The translations under genes were made by a program, and so were the position numbers. Positions 7,004 through 15,089 of a stretch of DNA of 24,267 bases are shown here, one piece after another. The DNA is from Lysobacterales bacterium UBA2790 (GTDB lineage Bacteria; Pseudomonadota; Gammaproteobacteria; Xanthomonadales; Xanthomonadaceae). The stretch's first letter is position 1, and each line of letters begins with the position of its first letter. The notes below the pieces were generated by a model that saw only the letters and a list, made by a program, of their open reading frames with translations, made no database searches and had not been told where the DNA came from. Location of the stretch: assembly GCA_002352135.1 (NCBI GenBank), contig DEHW01000241.1, positions 28,886 to 53,152 on the forward strand. Direction: 5' to 3'.

Positions 7004-8836
7004 CTAACGCTGCGGACCCTTCGGGCTGCGTCGAGGTAGGCGATCAAGGCGTGAGCGTGCTTGGCGACCGACGCGGGTTGGATCGAGCGACAATGCGCGC
7101 TGATAGGCTGCGCGGGCGGCGTCGATCTGGCCAGCGACGATCGATAAATCTCCTTCAACCACCCAGGTTCCACCGTGATGCGGGTCCAGCCGTCGGGCTT
7201 CCCTCACCAGTTCACGCGCATCGTCGTAGCGCTTTTCACTGATCCAGAGTTGCGCTTGCAGCAAAAGGGTGTCCGCATTGGGTTGTGTCTCATTGATTTT
7301 CTGCACATCCTCTTCGGCTTCGAGCGTCTTGCCGGAAGCCGCCAGAAGACGAGCGCGCAGATAGAGCGCGCTACGCGCATCCGGAAACAGCCCTATCGCG
7401 CGACTCAGGTGTGCGATGGCGTCCTCCGTTCGGCCCGCTGACGCGGCTTCCGCTGCCCGCATGTGGGCATCAACCAGTTCGACCGCATCTTTGGGGTCGC
7501 GAAGGTCGGCACCCAGATCCGTCCCGGACAGGTAGCCAAGCGATCGCAGGCGTGCAAGTGTCTCCTCATCGCCTCCGCTGGCAGCGTGAATGTCAGTCTC
7601 TACGTTCGGCCAGTTCGCGAGCAGCTGATCCAATTGGGTTGCCAGACGATCCGCTTCAATGGGTGGCTTGTCGTCGAGCAACCCGTTGTGCTGTTCATTC
7701 GGATCGCTGGCAAGGTCGTAGAATTCGTCTTGCGGGGCGTAGATGTATTTGCCTGTTCTGGTGCGCAGTCCATGCAAGGAAGAAAGTCGGAAGTCGAAGT
7801 ACGGGAGCGTAGTTTCCACATACACAGCCTCGTTCGCGGATCGAGGCGGGCCGAGCATGCTTCTTCCGTCCAAGTCAGTCGGGATATCAAGCCCGAGGGC
7901 ATCCAACACGGTTGGGAACAAGTCCACCTGACTGACCAGCGCATCCGCTGTTCCGCCTCGCATCCCGGGGGCGCGCAAAAGCCAGGGAATCGCCACGGTG
8001 CTGTCATAGATGAAGAGGCCGTGCGTCCTCTCGCCATGCTCGCCCAAGCCCTCACCGTGATCGGCCAGCAACATTACGACAGCCCGATCTGCTGATAACT
8101 CGGGGCGCGACAACAGTCGCGATACTTGTGTGTCAATGAACGAGATTTCGGCGCTGTATCGGACCCTGTCGTCGCTGGGCTCGGGTAGACCATGACGTCG
8201 ATAGGGTGCGTGGGCATCAAAATAGTGGACCCAAAGGAAAATCGGGCGGTCAACGAGGTGCCCATCAAGCCAAGTCAGGGCTGCGTCGGTCACGGCTTGC
8301 GCATCACGCTCGTTTCCGCTGGCGTCAAATGCTGTGGCTGAACCGCGGACTGTGTCGTCGTAGTGGCTGAAGCCTTGCGCGATTCCAAAGCGGTGATCCA
8401 GCACAAACGAAGAGACAAAGCCTGCGGAATCGTAGCCTTCTGCGGTGAGTGTTTCGGCCAAGGTCACCTGCTGTTCCGCGAGGTACCGTTCGCCGTTGTA
8501 GCGAGCGCCATGGACCGGCGGGTACTTGCCAGTCAGCATGCTGGAATGCGCGGGAAGTGTGACTGGGGCTGCCGCCACCGCGTGGTTGAAGCGAATGCTC
8601 TGGCTACAAAGCGAATCGATGTTGGGCGTCTTGGTGACATCCTTTGAATAGCAGCCCAGATGATCACGCCGCGTGGTGTCAAGGGTGATCAGTACGACAT
8701 TCTTCTGTGCGAGTGAGCCGCGAGCTATCGGTAGCACGGCGTCGCCCTCGGGCGAGGGCGAGCAGGCTGCCATGGACGCCAGAAGACATGCGGCAAGCAA
8801 CCGATGCGTGTAGTTGGAGGTCTGAGCGACTTTCAT
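7004..8836 (-). CDS. Sulfatase-fold hydrolase/transferase lipoprotein with C-terminal TPRs (copy 2)
   Basis: A 610-residue predicted lipoprotein with the same domain plan as the gene at 4844-6883. Residues 1-25 are a signal peptide with lipobox SMAAC (Cys25). The catalytic domain (about 44-400) has NVVLITLDTTRRDHLGCY (Asp53), PVTLPAHSSMLTG (Thr93 at the nucleophile site), FDAHAPY, and LLADHGEGLGEHGE (Asp259-His260). GYDSAGFVSSFVLDHRFG closely parallels copy 1. Residues about 440-600 are TPR-like (GRTEDAIAHLSRAIGLFP, ARAAYQRALSLDP). The start was set at 8836 because it puts the lipoprotein signal at the N-terminus; a longer reading up to 9064 would cross the terminator of the upstream gene. 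It converges on copy 1 and is probably a paralogue. The substrate is unknown; periplasmic or outer-membrane location is inferred from the lipobox. Confidence 0.83.
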   Translation of the reverse strand: MKVAQTSNYTHRLLAACLLASMAACSPSPEGDAVLPIARGSLAQKNVVLITLDTTRRDHLGCYSKDVTKTPNIDSLCSQSIRFNHAVAAAPVTLPAHSSMLTGKYPPVHGARYNGERYLAEQQVTLAETLTAEGYDSAGFVSSFVLDHRFGIAQGFSHYDDTVRGSATAFDASGNERDAQAVTDAALTWLDGHLVDRPIFLWVHYFDAHAPYRRHGLPEPSDDRVRYSAEISFIDTQVSRLLSRPELSADRAVVMLLADHGEGLGEHGERTHGLFIYDSTVAIPWLLRAPGMRGGTADALVSQVDLFPTVLDALGLDIPTDLDGRSMLGPPRSANEAVYVETTLPYFDFRLSSLHGLRTRTGKYIYAPQDEFYDLASDPNEQHNGLLDDKPPIEADRLATQLDQLLANWPNVETDIHAASGGDEETLARLRSLGYLSGTDLGADLRDPKDAVELVDAHMRAAEAASAGRTEDAIAHLSRAIGLFPDARSALYLRARLLAASGKTLEAEEDVQKINETQPNADTLLLQAQLWISEKRYDDARELVREARRLDPHHGGTWVVEGDLSIVAGQIDAARAAYQRALSLDPTRVGRQARSRLDRLPRRSPKGPQR

Positions 8837-8933
8837 CAATGGAGCGCCGTCTGCCGTAGGGGGTCGATGGATGTTGTCTTCAGCACATCCCGTCCCACCA
8901 GCGTAACGGCAACCAATCCTCGGGTGCCAATGA

Positions 8934-8960
8934 AATGCCCCCGGGTGCGCCGGGGGCATT
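8934..8960 (-). terminator. Terminator after the secreted alpha/beta hydrolase
   Basis: An 11-bp perfect GC-rich stem (8934-8944 with 8950-8960, 5-base loop) lies 20 bases beyond the stop of the - strand gene at 8980-10923. A short T-run (TTTC) follows on the - strand. It separates that gene from the downstream lipoprotein gene. Confidence 0.65.
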
Positions 8961-8979
8961 GTTCTCAAACGATGTTGAT

Positions 8980-10923
8980 CTACCTTGCTGCGTTGCTGTT
9001 CATGGTCGCATTGCGACTGCTGTTCTGGTACTGCGCGGGGTCGCGCATACCCGTGGTGTGACATTGGCCGGTCGCGTGGCCGCGATTGACCGCGCCGGAA
9101 AGCTGGCCGTAGGCCTTCTCGGTGGTGCCATCTTCGGGATCACTCAGCACGAGGTCGGTGCCCAAGTGGCAGTAGTCGTATACCCACGAGCGGTCCGTGA
9201 ACGATGTGGTGTAGTAGTTCACCTTTGCGCGGGACGAGGTCGGGATGCCGGCCAGCCAGCTCGACGCGCCGCTGTAGGTCAGGTTGCTGTTGGTGCCGCA
9301 ACCGACGCCGAACCAGGAGCCCAGTGACGCCAGAATGCCAGCGAGATTGGTGCCCTGATAGGGCGTGCCGACCGACTGGATCAGGCGGCTGCCCGTGGCG
9401 TAGTCGAGGCCGCTCCAGTAGTAGTTGTAGAGATGCAGTGCTGCTGCGCCGCCCTGACTATGCGCAACGATGCCGTAGGACGCCCAGGTGTTGCCGAAGG
9501 TCTGGATGCGACGGGCAAAGTCATCGTGGCTGCGATTGGCATTCAGGTCGAGGAACTTGGACGTATTGGTGAAATGGCTGGCGGGCCAGACATCGCTCGA
9601 ACAATAGCCGTGAACCAGAAGCAGACGAGAGCCGGTGCCCTTCGACACAGCGGCTTGAGCAGGGCGATTGCCCATGCGCATGCTGTCATCGATCTGGATG
9701 TCTGGTGCGTACGCCTTGGCGTCGAGGGTTGGCAAGCTCAAGGGCAATGCATCGGCTTCGGCAAGGCTGACGAAGTGATCGGGGTCTTCAATGCGCAAAT
9801 TGCGCAGTTCGAAGCGACCTTGCGCTTTGCTTCGTGCGACCCAGCGCGAATCGAGCGCCAGGCTGAGCTTGCCGTCCTGCGCTTCGGTCATGCCACCGAT
9901 CCAGGCGACGGCTTTCATTTCGCCCTGCGCATCCTGCCCCCACACCTCCGCATAGGCGCGGTAATGCTGGCCTTTGGCCTTGGCTACGACCGGGATGTCC
10001 AGCATCCACCGTGAGTTTTCCGTGGTTCGTACCCCAATGCTGGCTTTCTCAGTAGCCAGTTCAATGCTTGGCGTCACGACCGGAATGACGTGTTCGGCGG
10101 TTCGAATCAAGGAGCGACCTGCCGCATTGGTGCCACGAACGACGACTTGCGCGAGCCAAGTGCCCTCATTCGCAGCGGAGAAATCGCCACCGTAGATGCC
10201 GTCATTGGCCTCGCTGTCGGCATGCAGGCCGTCGTCGAACATCGGTAGGGTCTGCACGTCGCCATTTGGCGAGGTCACGCGGAGGCTGGCCTGCTGGATT
10301 CGACCTGCCGCATTGCCCAGCTTGGCTTCGCCGCTCATGGCGGCGTCAGAGCCATCGGTCAGCATGGCCACCAAGGTTATGCGCTCGCCGACCTTCTGGT
10401 TGCGCTGGGCGGGGTAGGAGGCCAGTTCGGTGGCGGCATCGCCCTCAATCAGGACAAAACCACCGCGCTCCTGACCGGCCTGGGCCGATAACTTCAGGGT
10501 GCGCTCGCCGCTCAGGCCGAGCAGATCGAACTGCTGTGCGGGGAAGGACTCACCTTGCATGCCGAATGCGGTTTCGCGCACTTCACGAGCCAAGGTTTTC
10601 GCCGGGTTGCTGCTGCCGTCCGGATTGCCAATCTGCACGTCCCAACGGTCTGTGGCGCCCGAGAACACCAGGAATCGCAGCGCATCGCTTTCGATAGGCA
10701 GATTCATCTGCCAGGTGGCGTTGCCAGCCTTGTCGTTCAGCATGTCGACGGCGATCAAGGCGGACTTCGAATGGATCGCCGCCGACGCCGGGTCTGGCGC
10801 ACGCATGCTGGCGATGTCTTCTGCCGGACCGGCCAGTTGCTTGGGAATCGGGCCTTGGGCGGCGGACAGAACGGTGGAAAAAAGAACCGACGATACGGCG
10901 ACAGCTAACAATTGCTTCTTCAC
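8980..10923 (-). CDS. Secreted alpha/beta hydrolase (lipase/esterase-like) with N-terminal beta domains
   Basis: A 647-residue exported protein. The signal peptide is residues 1-22 (KKQLLAVAVSSVLFSTVLSAAQ). Residues about 45-165 look like a beta-rich PPC-like domain. About 175-280 resemble a choice-of-anchor/Ig-like domain with MFDDGLHADSEANDGIYGGDF. The hydrolase domain is about 425-630, with LLLVHGYCSSDVW (oxyanion region), the nucleophile elbow GIVAHSQGGAAAL (Ser489), SVGTPYQGTNLAG and late His residues (616 or 622); the acid is probably Asp590 or Asp595. Start: GTG at 10923 with GGGGAG seven bases upstream; longer readings lack a signal peptide at the N-terminus. It resembles proteins annotated as conditioned medium factor in Xanthomonadales, from memory and not verified. 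The natural substrate is unknown. Confidence 0.83.
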   Translation of the reverse strand: MKKQLLAVAVSSVLFSTVLSAAQGPIPKQLAGPAEDIASMRAPDPASAAIHSKSALIAVDMLNDKAGNATWQMNLPIESDALRFLVFSGATDRWDVQIGNPDGSSNPAKTLAREVRETAFGMQGESFPAQQFDLLGLSGERTLKLSAQAGQERGGFVLIEGDAATELASYPAQRNQKVGERITLVAMLTDGSDAAMSGEAKLGNAAGRIQQASLRVTSPNGDVQTLPMFDDGLHADSEANDGIYGGDFSAANEGTWLAQVVVRGTNAAGRSLIRTAEHVIPVVTPSIELATEKASIGVRTTENSRWMLDIPVVAKAKGQHYRAYAEVWGQDAQGEMKAVAWIGGMTEAQDGKLSLALDSRWVARSKAQGRFELRNLRIEDPDHFVSLAEADALPLSLPTLDAKAYAPDIQIDDSMRMGNRPAQAAVSKGTGSRLLLVHGYCSSDVWPASHFTNTSKFLDLNANRSHDDFARRIQTFGNTWASYGIVAHSQGGAAALHLYNYYWSGLDYATGSRLIQSVGTPYQGTNLAGILASLGSWFGVGCGTNSNLTYSGASSWLAGIPTSSRAKVNYYTTSFTDRSWVYDYCHLGTDLVLSDPEDGTTEKAYGQLSGAVNRGHATGQCHTTGMRDPAQYQNSSRNATMNSNAAR

Positions 10924-10948
10924 TGGTGATCTCCCCGATGCGGATAGG

Positions 10949-11011
10949 GCCAGCCGGTGGGCTGGCGTGCACAAGCGGCTTGCTGAGCGCGATATGGCGT
11001 CCCCACGCCAT
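10949..11011 (-). other. Two perfect hairpins in the 5' leader of the secreted hydrolase gene
   Basis: Within the divergent intergenic region there are two perfect 7-bp inverted repeats: 10949-10955 with 10960-10966 (4-base loop) and 10994-11000 with 11005-11011 (4-base loop, CCCC on the + strand). Both would lie in the leader RNA of the - strand gene if transcription starts near 11035. Neither has a T-run, so they are not ordinary terminators. Their role is unknown. Confidence 0.4.
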
Positions 11012-11042
11012 GGCCGATACACCCTACGCTGCCGCACGGAGG

Positions 11043-11071
11043 CTTATACCGGAAAGTCATGAGAACAAAAT
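11043..11071 (-). promoter_or_regulatory. Possible sigma-70 promoter for the secreted hydrolase gene
   Basis: On the - strand a TATAAG box (11043-11048) has a weak -35-like ATTTTG (11066-11071) 17 bases upstream. It faces the GTG start at 10923 and would give a leader of about 110 bases. Confidence 0.3.
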
Positions 11072-11179
11072 TACGCGGCGCAACAATCGCCGCTCGGGGC
11101 GAGAGGGCCGCGAGACCGCCCGTCGCTCTCCTTGGTGTGGAAAAGAGGATTTCACCTGCGCTCTCATACAATGCCGGAC

Positions 11180-12130
11180 ATGGACATTCTGTTAGCCAAT
11201 CCGCGCGGCTTCTGCGCGGGCGTTGATCGCGCCATCGAGATCGTCAAACGCGCCATCGAACTGTTTGGTGCGCCCATTTATGTACGTCATGAGGTGGTGC
11301 ATAACCGCTTTGTGGTGGAGGACCTGCGTGCGCGCGGCGCGGTGTTCGTCGAAGAACTCGATGAAGTGCCGGATGCGGCGACGGTGATTTTCAGTGCCCA
11401 CGGTGTGTCGCAAGCGGTGCGCAGCGAGGCCGCGCGGCGTCAGTTGAAGGTGTTTGATGCGACCTGCCCCTTGGTCACCAAGGTGCACATGGAAGTGGCG
11501 CAACACTGCCGTTCGGGGCGTGATGTGGTGCTGATTGGGCATGCGGGACATCCCGAGGTGGAGGGCACCATGGGGCAGTGGGATGTGCAGGGTGGAAGCG
11601 GGCGCATTTACTTGGTCGAGTCGGTGGAAGATGTTGCTCGCATCGACGTTGATCAGCCGGAGAATCTGGCTTACACGACGCAGACCACGCTATCGGTCGA
11701 CGACACCCGCGACATCATCGATGCCCTGCGCGCGCGTTTCCCGCAGATTCACGGTCCGCGCAAGGATGACATCTGCTACGCGACCCAGAACCGTCAGGAC
11801 GCGGTACGGCGACTGGCGGAACAGTGCGATGTGGTGTTGGTGGTGGGCTCGGTCAACAGTTCCAACTCGAACCGGCTGCGCGAGCTGGCCGAGAAACAGG
11901 GCGTCAGCGCGTATCTGATTGATGGCGCCGAGCACATCCGCAGCGAATGGGTGCAGGCCCCCTTGCGTGTCGGTGTAACCGCTGGCGCTTCCGCGCCCGA
12001 GTTGCTGGTAAAGGGCGTCATTGCCCGGCTTCAAGTTTTGCGCGGTGGCGAAGTCCGGGAGCTCGATGGCGAGCCCGAGAACGTGATCTTTGCCTTGCCG
12101 AAAGAGCTGCGCATCAACCTGGTCAGTTGA
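11180..12130 (+). CDS. ispH: 4-hydroxy-3-methylbut-2-enyl diphosphate reductase
   Basis: IspH is the last enzyme of the MEP isoprenoid pathway. It reduces HMBPP to IPP and DMAPP with a [4Fe-4S] cluster. With the ATG at 11180 the protein is 316 residues, the same as E. coli IspH, and the key residues fall at nearly the same numbers: cluster Cys12 ([11 protein letters not shown]), Cys96 (DATCPLVTK) and Cys199 ([11 protein letters not shown]), plus His41, His74, His124 and the proton donor Glu126 (HAGHPEVEG). [10 protein letters not shown] is the diphosphate-binding segment. An ATG at 11171 would add three residues, and a GTG at 11132 sixteen. No clear ribosome-binding site precedes any of them. 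The gene is divergent from the secreted hydrolase. Confidence 0.95.
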   Translation: MDILLANPRGFCAGVDRAIEIVKRAIELFGAPIYVRHEVVHNRFVVEDLRARGAVFVEELDEVPDAATVIFSAHGVSQAVRSEAARRQLKVFDATCPLVTKVHMEVAQHCRSGRDVVLIGHAGHPEVEGTMGQWDVQGGSGRIYLVESVEDVARIDVDQPENLAYTTQTTLSVDDTRDIIDALRARFPQIHGPRKDDICYATQNRQDAVRRLAEQCDVVLVVGSVNSSNSNRLRELAEKQGVSAYLIDGAEHIRSEWVQAPLRVGVTAGASAPELLVKGVIARLQVLRGGEVRELDGEPENVIFALPKELRINLVS

Positions 12131-12160
12131 TGATTCGGGTGGATCGGCGCGTCGTGATCG

Positions 12161-12189
12161 TTGATCCGATTCCGCTGTCTGCCTATACT
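12161..12189 (+). promoter_or_regulatory. Sigma-70-type promoter of the tRNA-Thr gene
   Basis: TTGATC (-35, 12161-12166) and TATACT (-10, 12184-12189) are separated by 17 bases. The start point would be near 12196, a few bases before the mature tRNA 5' end. This is a near-consensus promoter in the right place. Confidence 0.75.
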
Positions 12190-12200
12190 TGCGCCCCTTC

Positions 12201-12276
12201 GCCGGAATAGCTCAGTTGGTAGAGCGGCGCATTCGTAATGCGTAGGTCGTAGGTTCGATTCCTATTTCCGGCACCA
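12201..12276 (+). tRNA. tRNA-Thr (anticodon CGT)
   Basis: A full 76-base cloverleaf. The acceptor arms GCCGGAA and TTCCGGC pair fully and the CCA end is encoded. The D-arm is GCTC-AGTTGGTA-GAGC. The anticodon stem GCGCA/TGCGT encloses loop TTCGTAA, giving anticodon CGT, which reads the Thr codon ACG. The T-arm has GTAGG-TTCGATT-CCTAT. It has its own promoter and terminator and no adjoining tRNA genes. Confidence 0.97.
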
Positions 12277-12302
12277 GCTTCGGCCACAGGACAAGACAAT
12301 TC

Positions 12303-12334
12303 AGCCCGCTGCCGAACCGGTCGCGGGCTTTTTT
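12303..12334 (+). terminator. Rho-independent terminator of the tRNA-Thr gene
   Basis: A 7-bp stem, AGCCCGC (12303-12309) with GCGGGCT (12323-12329), is followed by a run of six T. It lies 27 bases after the tRNA. Confidence 0.85.
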
Positions 12335-12389
12335 GTGCCCGTCAGACTGCGTGTTGCCGCGAGCGATCAATCACCGCAAGGAGTTCCGC

Positions 12390-13757
12390 ATGGCCAAGCC
12401 CAAGACGGCATTCGTGTGCAGCGAGTGTGGTGCCAGCAGCAGCAAGTGGCAGGGCCAGTGCGGGGACTGCGGCGCGTGGAACACGCTGAGTGAAATCGTC
12501 GTGTCGGCGCCCACAGCCGAAGGGCGACGGGCGGGCTACGCGGGACAGAGCTCTGCGGCCGTGGTTACGCGACTGGATCAGGTTCCGCAGGGCGTGGAAT
12601 CGCGCACCGAGGTGGGCATCGGCGAACTGGATCGTGTCCTTGGTGGTGGTCTGGTGGATGGCTCGGTGGTGTTGATTGGTGGTGATCCGGGAATCGGTAA
12701 GTCCACCCTGCTGCTGCAGGCATTGGATGCGGTGGCTGGGCGGATGCAGGGACTGTACGTCACCGGTGAAGAGAGCTTGGCACAGGTGGCCAGTCGTGCC
12801 GGTCGGCTCGGCTTGTCGCTGTCAGGGCTGCATTGCCTGACCGAAACCTGTGTCGAACGTATCGCTGCGCAATTGCTGCGCGAGAAGCCGCGTCTTGCGG
12901 TCATCGATTCGATCCAGACCATCTACTCGGAACAATTGCCTGCGGCACCGGGATCGGTCAGTCAGGTGCGCGAATCGGCAGCCCGTCTGGTGCGCCTGGC
13001 GAAGGAACAGGACATCAGCATCTTCTTGGTCGGTCATGTGACCAAGGAAGGCGGCATTGCCGGGCCACGAGTGTTGGAGCACATGGTGGATGCGGTGTTG
13101 TATTTCGAGGGCGAAAGCGGTGGGCGCTTCCGTGTCCTGCGTGCCTTCAAGAACCGATTTGGCGCCGTGAATGAGCTGGGCGTGTTCGCGATGTCGGATC
13201 GCGGGCTGCGGGAAGTGCCCAATCCCTCGGCGATCTTTCTGTCCGGCTCGGCCATGGACACACCGGGCAGCATCGTGATGGTCACGCGCGAAGGAACGCG
13301 ACCGCTGCTCGTCGAAGTGCAGGCCTTGGTTGATCAGAGTTCATTGGCCAATCCGCGACGCGTGTCGTTGGGCCTGGAGCAGAATCGGTTGGCCATGCTG
13401 TTGGCAGTGCTGCATCGCCACGGCGGCTTGGCGGTGTTCGATCAGGACGTCTTCGTCAATGTGGTTGGCGGTATCCGCGTACAGGAAACCGCCGCTGACC
13501 TGCCGGTGTTGCTGGCGGTGTTGTCGAGTTATCGCAGTCGCGCTCTGGCCGAAAAGACCGTTGCCTTTGGCGAAGTGGGCCTGTCAGGCGAGATCCGGCC
13601 CGTGCCGAACGGCGAAGAACGCCTGCGGGAAGCGGCGAGCCATGGCTTCAAGCGCGCCATCGTGCCGCATGCCAATGCACCGCGGAAAGGTGGCTTCAAG
13701 GATTTGCAGATCATCGCGGTGGATCGACTATCCGAAGCGCTTGAGGCGGCGGAATAA
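12390..13757 (+). CDS. radA: DNA repair protein RadA
   Basis: RadA is a RecA-like, DnaB-type helicase that helps process recombination intermediates during DNA repair. The 455-residue protein has the full domain order. An N-terminal zinc finger has Cys10, Cys13, Cys24 and Cys27 (CSECGASSSKWQGQCGDC). The RecA-like ATPase has Walker A GGDPGIGKST at about 97-106, LAVIDSIQTIYS as Walker B, and the RadA-specific KNRFG motif. A C-terminal Lon-protease-like domain follows (KTVAFGEVGLSGEIRPV), which in RadA is structural and not proteolytic. The ATG at 12390 follows AAGGAG (12378-12383) at ideal spacing. An upstream in-frame ATG at 12333 lies inside the tRNA terminator and is rejected. Confidence 0.96.
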   Translation: MAKPKTAFVCSECGASSSKWQGQCGDCGAWNTLSEIVVSAPTAEGRRAGYAGQSSAAVVTRLDQVPQGVESRTEVGIGELDRVLGGGLVDGSVVLIGGDPGIGKSTLLLQALDAVAGRMQGLYVTGEESLAQVASRAGRLGLSLSGLHCLTETCVERIAAQLLREKPRLAVIDSIQTIYSEQLPAAPGSVSQVRESAARLVRLAKEQDISIFLVGHVTKEGGIAGPRVLEHMVDAVLYFEGESGGRFRVLRAFKNRFGAVNELGVFAMSDRGLREVPNPSAIFLSGSAMDTPGSIVMVTREGTRPLLVEVQALVDQSSLANPRRVSLGLEQNRLAMLLAVLHRHGGLAVFDQDVFVNVVGGIRVQETAADLPVLLAVLSSYRSRALAEKTVAFGEVGLSGEIRPVPNGEERLREAASHGFKRAIVPHANAPRKGGFKDLQIIAVDRLSEALEAAE

Positions 13758-13773
13758 CCGCCTCCTGCATGAC

Positions 13774-14148
13774 TCAGCGACTGCCTAGAGCTTCCAGTTC
13801 GCGCTCCAGCATGTCGGTGTTGCCGAGATTCAGCTCGATCATCCGTTTGAGTCGCAGGAAGCTGTCCAGATCGATGCGTTGGCAGCGAAACCCAAGGCTG
13901 CTTTCGTGCACATGGGCGAGTGTGACCGACATCCCGATGATCGGGCCACCCTCCAGGCGCATGTCGAGGCGATAGCAGGCGCCGACCGACACGTCGAAGC
14001 CCTTCGGGCGTTCGACCAGCGCGCCGCGCAGCGAGACATCGATCAACTCGGTGTTCCACATGGCGACGCCCGAGTAGACGCGCACGCTTCCTTCCAGCGG
14101 AAACCGATGGAATTGGCGACGCGGTGGGGGCGTGAGCAAGGCTGACAT
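13774..14148 (-). CDS. PilZ domain protein (probable cyclic di-GMP receptor)
   Basis: A 124-residue single-domain protein. PilZ domains bind cyclic di-GMP through an RxxxR motif and a D/NxSxxG motif. Both are present: RQFHR (Arg11 and Arg15) and DVSLRG (Asp38, Ser40, Gly42). The SLGFRC stretch and C-terminal helix (LRLKRMIELNL) fit the fold. It therefore probably senses cyclic di-GMP; the process it controls is unknown. The ATG at 14148 lies 7 bases after the stop of the CcsA-like gene, so the two are probably co-transcribed. An in-frame ATG at 14181 would overlap that gene. It converges on radA with only 16 bases between. Confidence 0.85.
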   Translation of the reverse strand: MSALLTPPPRRQFHRFPLEGSVRVYSGVAMWNTELIDVSLRGALVERPKGFDVSVGACYRLDMRLEGGPIIGMSVTLAHVHESSLGFRCQRIDLDSFLRLKRMIELNLGNTDMLERELEALGSR

Positions 14149-14155
14149 GGGGCCG

Positions 14156-14950
14156 TCAATGGCGCTGCAGGATGAGTTCAATGACCAGTTTGCTGCCGAA
14201 AAACGCCAGCAACAACAGCCCCATGGACAGCAGTGTCAGACGAACGGCCTTGCGTCCCCGCCAGCCGTAGCGATACCGCCCCGCCAGCAATACGCCCAGC
14301 ACGATCCACGAGAGAATCGACAGTACCGTCTTGTGTACCAGATGTTGAGCAAAAAGATCTTCGATGAAGAGTGCGCCCGAGAGCAGTGTCAGCGTGAGCA
14401 GCAGGAAAGCCGCCTGCAGCAAGCGAAACAGCAGTGACTCAATCTGGATCAGTGGCGGAAGAACACTTTGCGCGATCAACGCTCGACGTTGGCGCAGTCT
14501 TCGCTCCTGCGCGGCGAGCATGAGCGCCGTGATAGTGGCGACACTGAGCGCGGCATACGAGAACAGGGCCAGCCAGGCATGAGCCTGGATGCGCCAATCC
14601 AAGGCGATAGGTTGCAGTGGAGGTGTTTGCAGAGCGAAGGGAATGGCGCAGATCCCTGCGATCGGCATGATCACGATTTGCAGGGCGGTTGCCTGTTGTT
14701 TGATCGACTGCAATAGCGAGACCGCCGCCATCACCATGCCGACCAACGATAGCGCGGCAAAAAAGTGCAGATTGGGTGCGCCTGCGCCCCACGAATGCCA
14801 CGCGTAGCCGACGGCGTGCAGGTCGACCGCAATCAGGCCGAGCACCATTGCACTCAAGCCGCGACGCTGATGGCGCACTTGCTCCATGGCAAGGTAGGTC
14901 GTGCCGAAATACAGGATGCTGGCGATCAATTGCAGACTGAGGCTGGTCAT
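14156..14950 (-). CDS. CcsA/YpjD-like inner-membrane protein (cytochrome c assembly family)
   Basis: A 264-residue integral membrane protein with about eight hydrophobic helices. It fits the cytochrome c assembly (CcsA/CcmC-like) family as represented by E. coli YpjD, which is also encoded next to ffh. Family-type histidines are visible in IQAHAWLALFSYAAL and LVHKTVLSILSW. The tryptophan-rich WWD haem-handling motif of true CcmC/CcmF/CcsA is reduced here to WGAGAPNLHFF, so a haem-export role is doubtful. The start at 14950 gives a first helix directly (TSLSLQLIASILYFG). It is divergent from ffh and upstream of the PilZ gene in one transcription unit. Confidence 0.85.
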   Translation of the reverse strand: MTSLSLQLIASILYFGTTYLAMEQVRHQRRGLSAMVLGLIAVDLHAVGYAWHSWGAGAPNLHFFAALSLVGMVMAAVSLLQSIKQQATALQIVIMPIAGICAIPFALQTPPLQPIALDWRIQAHAWLALFSYAALSVATITALMLAAQERRLRQRRALIAQSVLPPLIQIESLLFRLLQAAFLLLTLTLLSGALFIEDLFAQHLVHKTVLSILSWIVLGVLLAGRYRYGWRGRKAVRLTLLSMGLLLLAFFGSKLVIELILQRH

Positions 14951-15031
14951 CGTGAAAGTGTCGCATACGAAGACCGCCTGAGGCAGAGTCTCTATGGTGC
15001 CCTGTCTAAGCGGATGCAGACACGTCCCGAG

Positions 15032-15059
15032 TTTGGTGAAAGGTGGCATCAGCTATACT
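15032..15059 (+). promoter_or_regulatory. Possible promoter of ffh
   Basis: A TATACT -10 box (15054-15059) has a weak TTTGGT -35 (15032-15037) 16 bases upstream. It lies 30 bases before the ffh start. Confidence 0.45.
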
Positions 15060-15089
15060 CGCCGACCCGTTCAAGGCCGCCTTTCAGCC

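Noticed and set aside
8837..9064. N-terminal extension of the second sulfatase-like protein
   Set aside because: It crosses the terminator and the end of the upstream gene and would displace the lipoprotein signal.
10583..11011. Open frame on the - strand across the start of the secreted hydrolase
   Set aside because: It lies in another frame over the real N-terminus and leader, with no signal peptide or motif.
11167..11172. TACAAT as a -10 box giving a leaderless ispH transcript
   Set aside because: No -35 element at a proper distance; the start would fall right at the ATG. Possible but not supported.
13743..13764. Inverted repeat at the end of radA as a terminator
   Set aside because: A 7-bp stem with an 8-base loop spans the radA stop but has no T-run on either strand.
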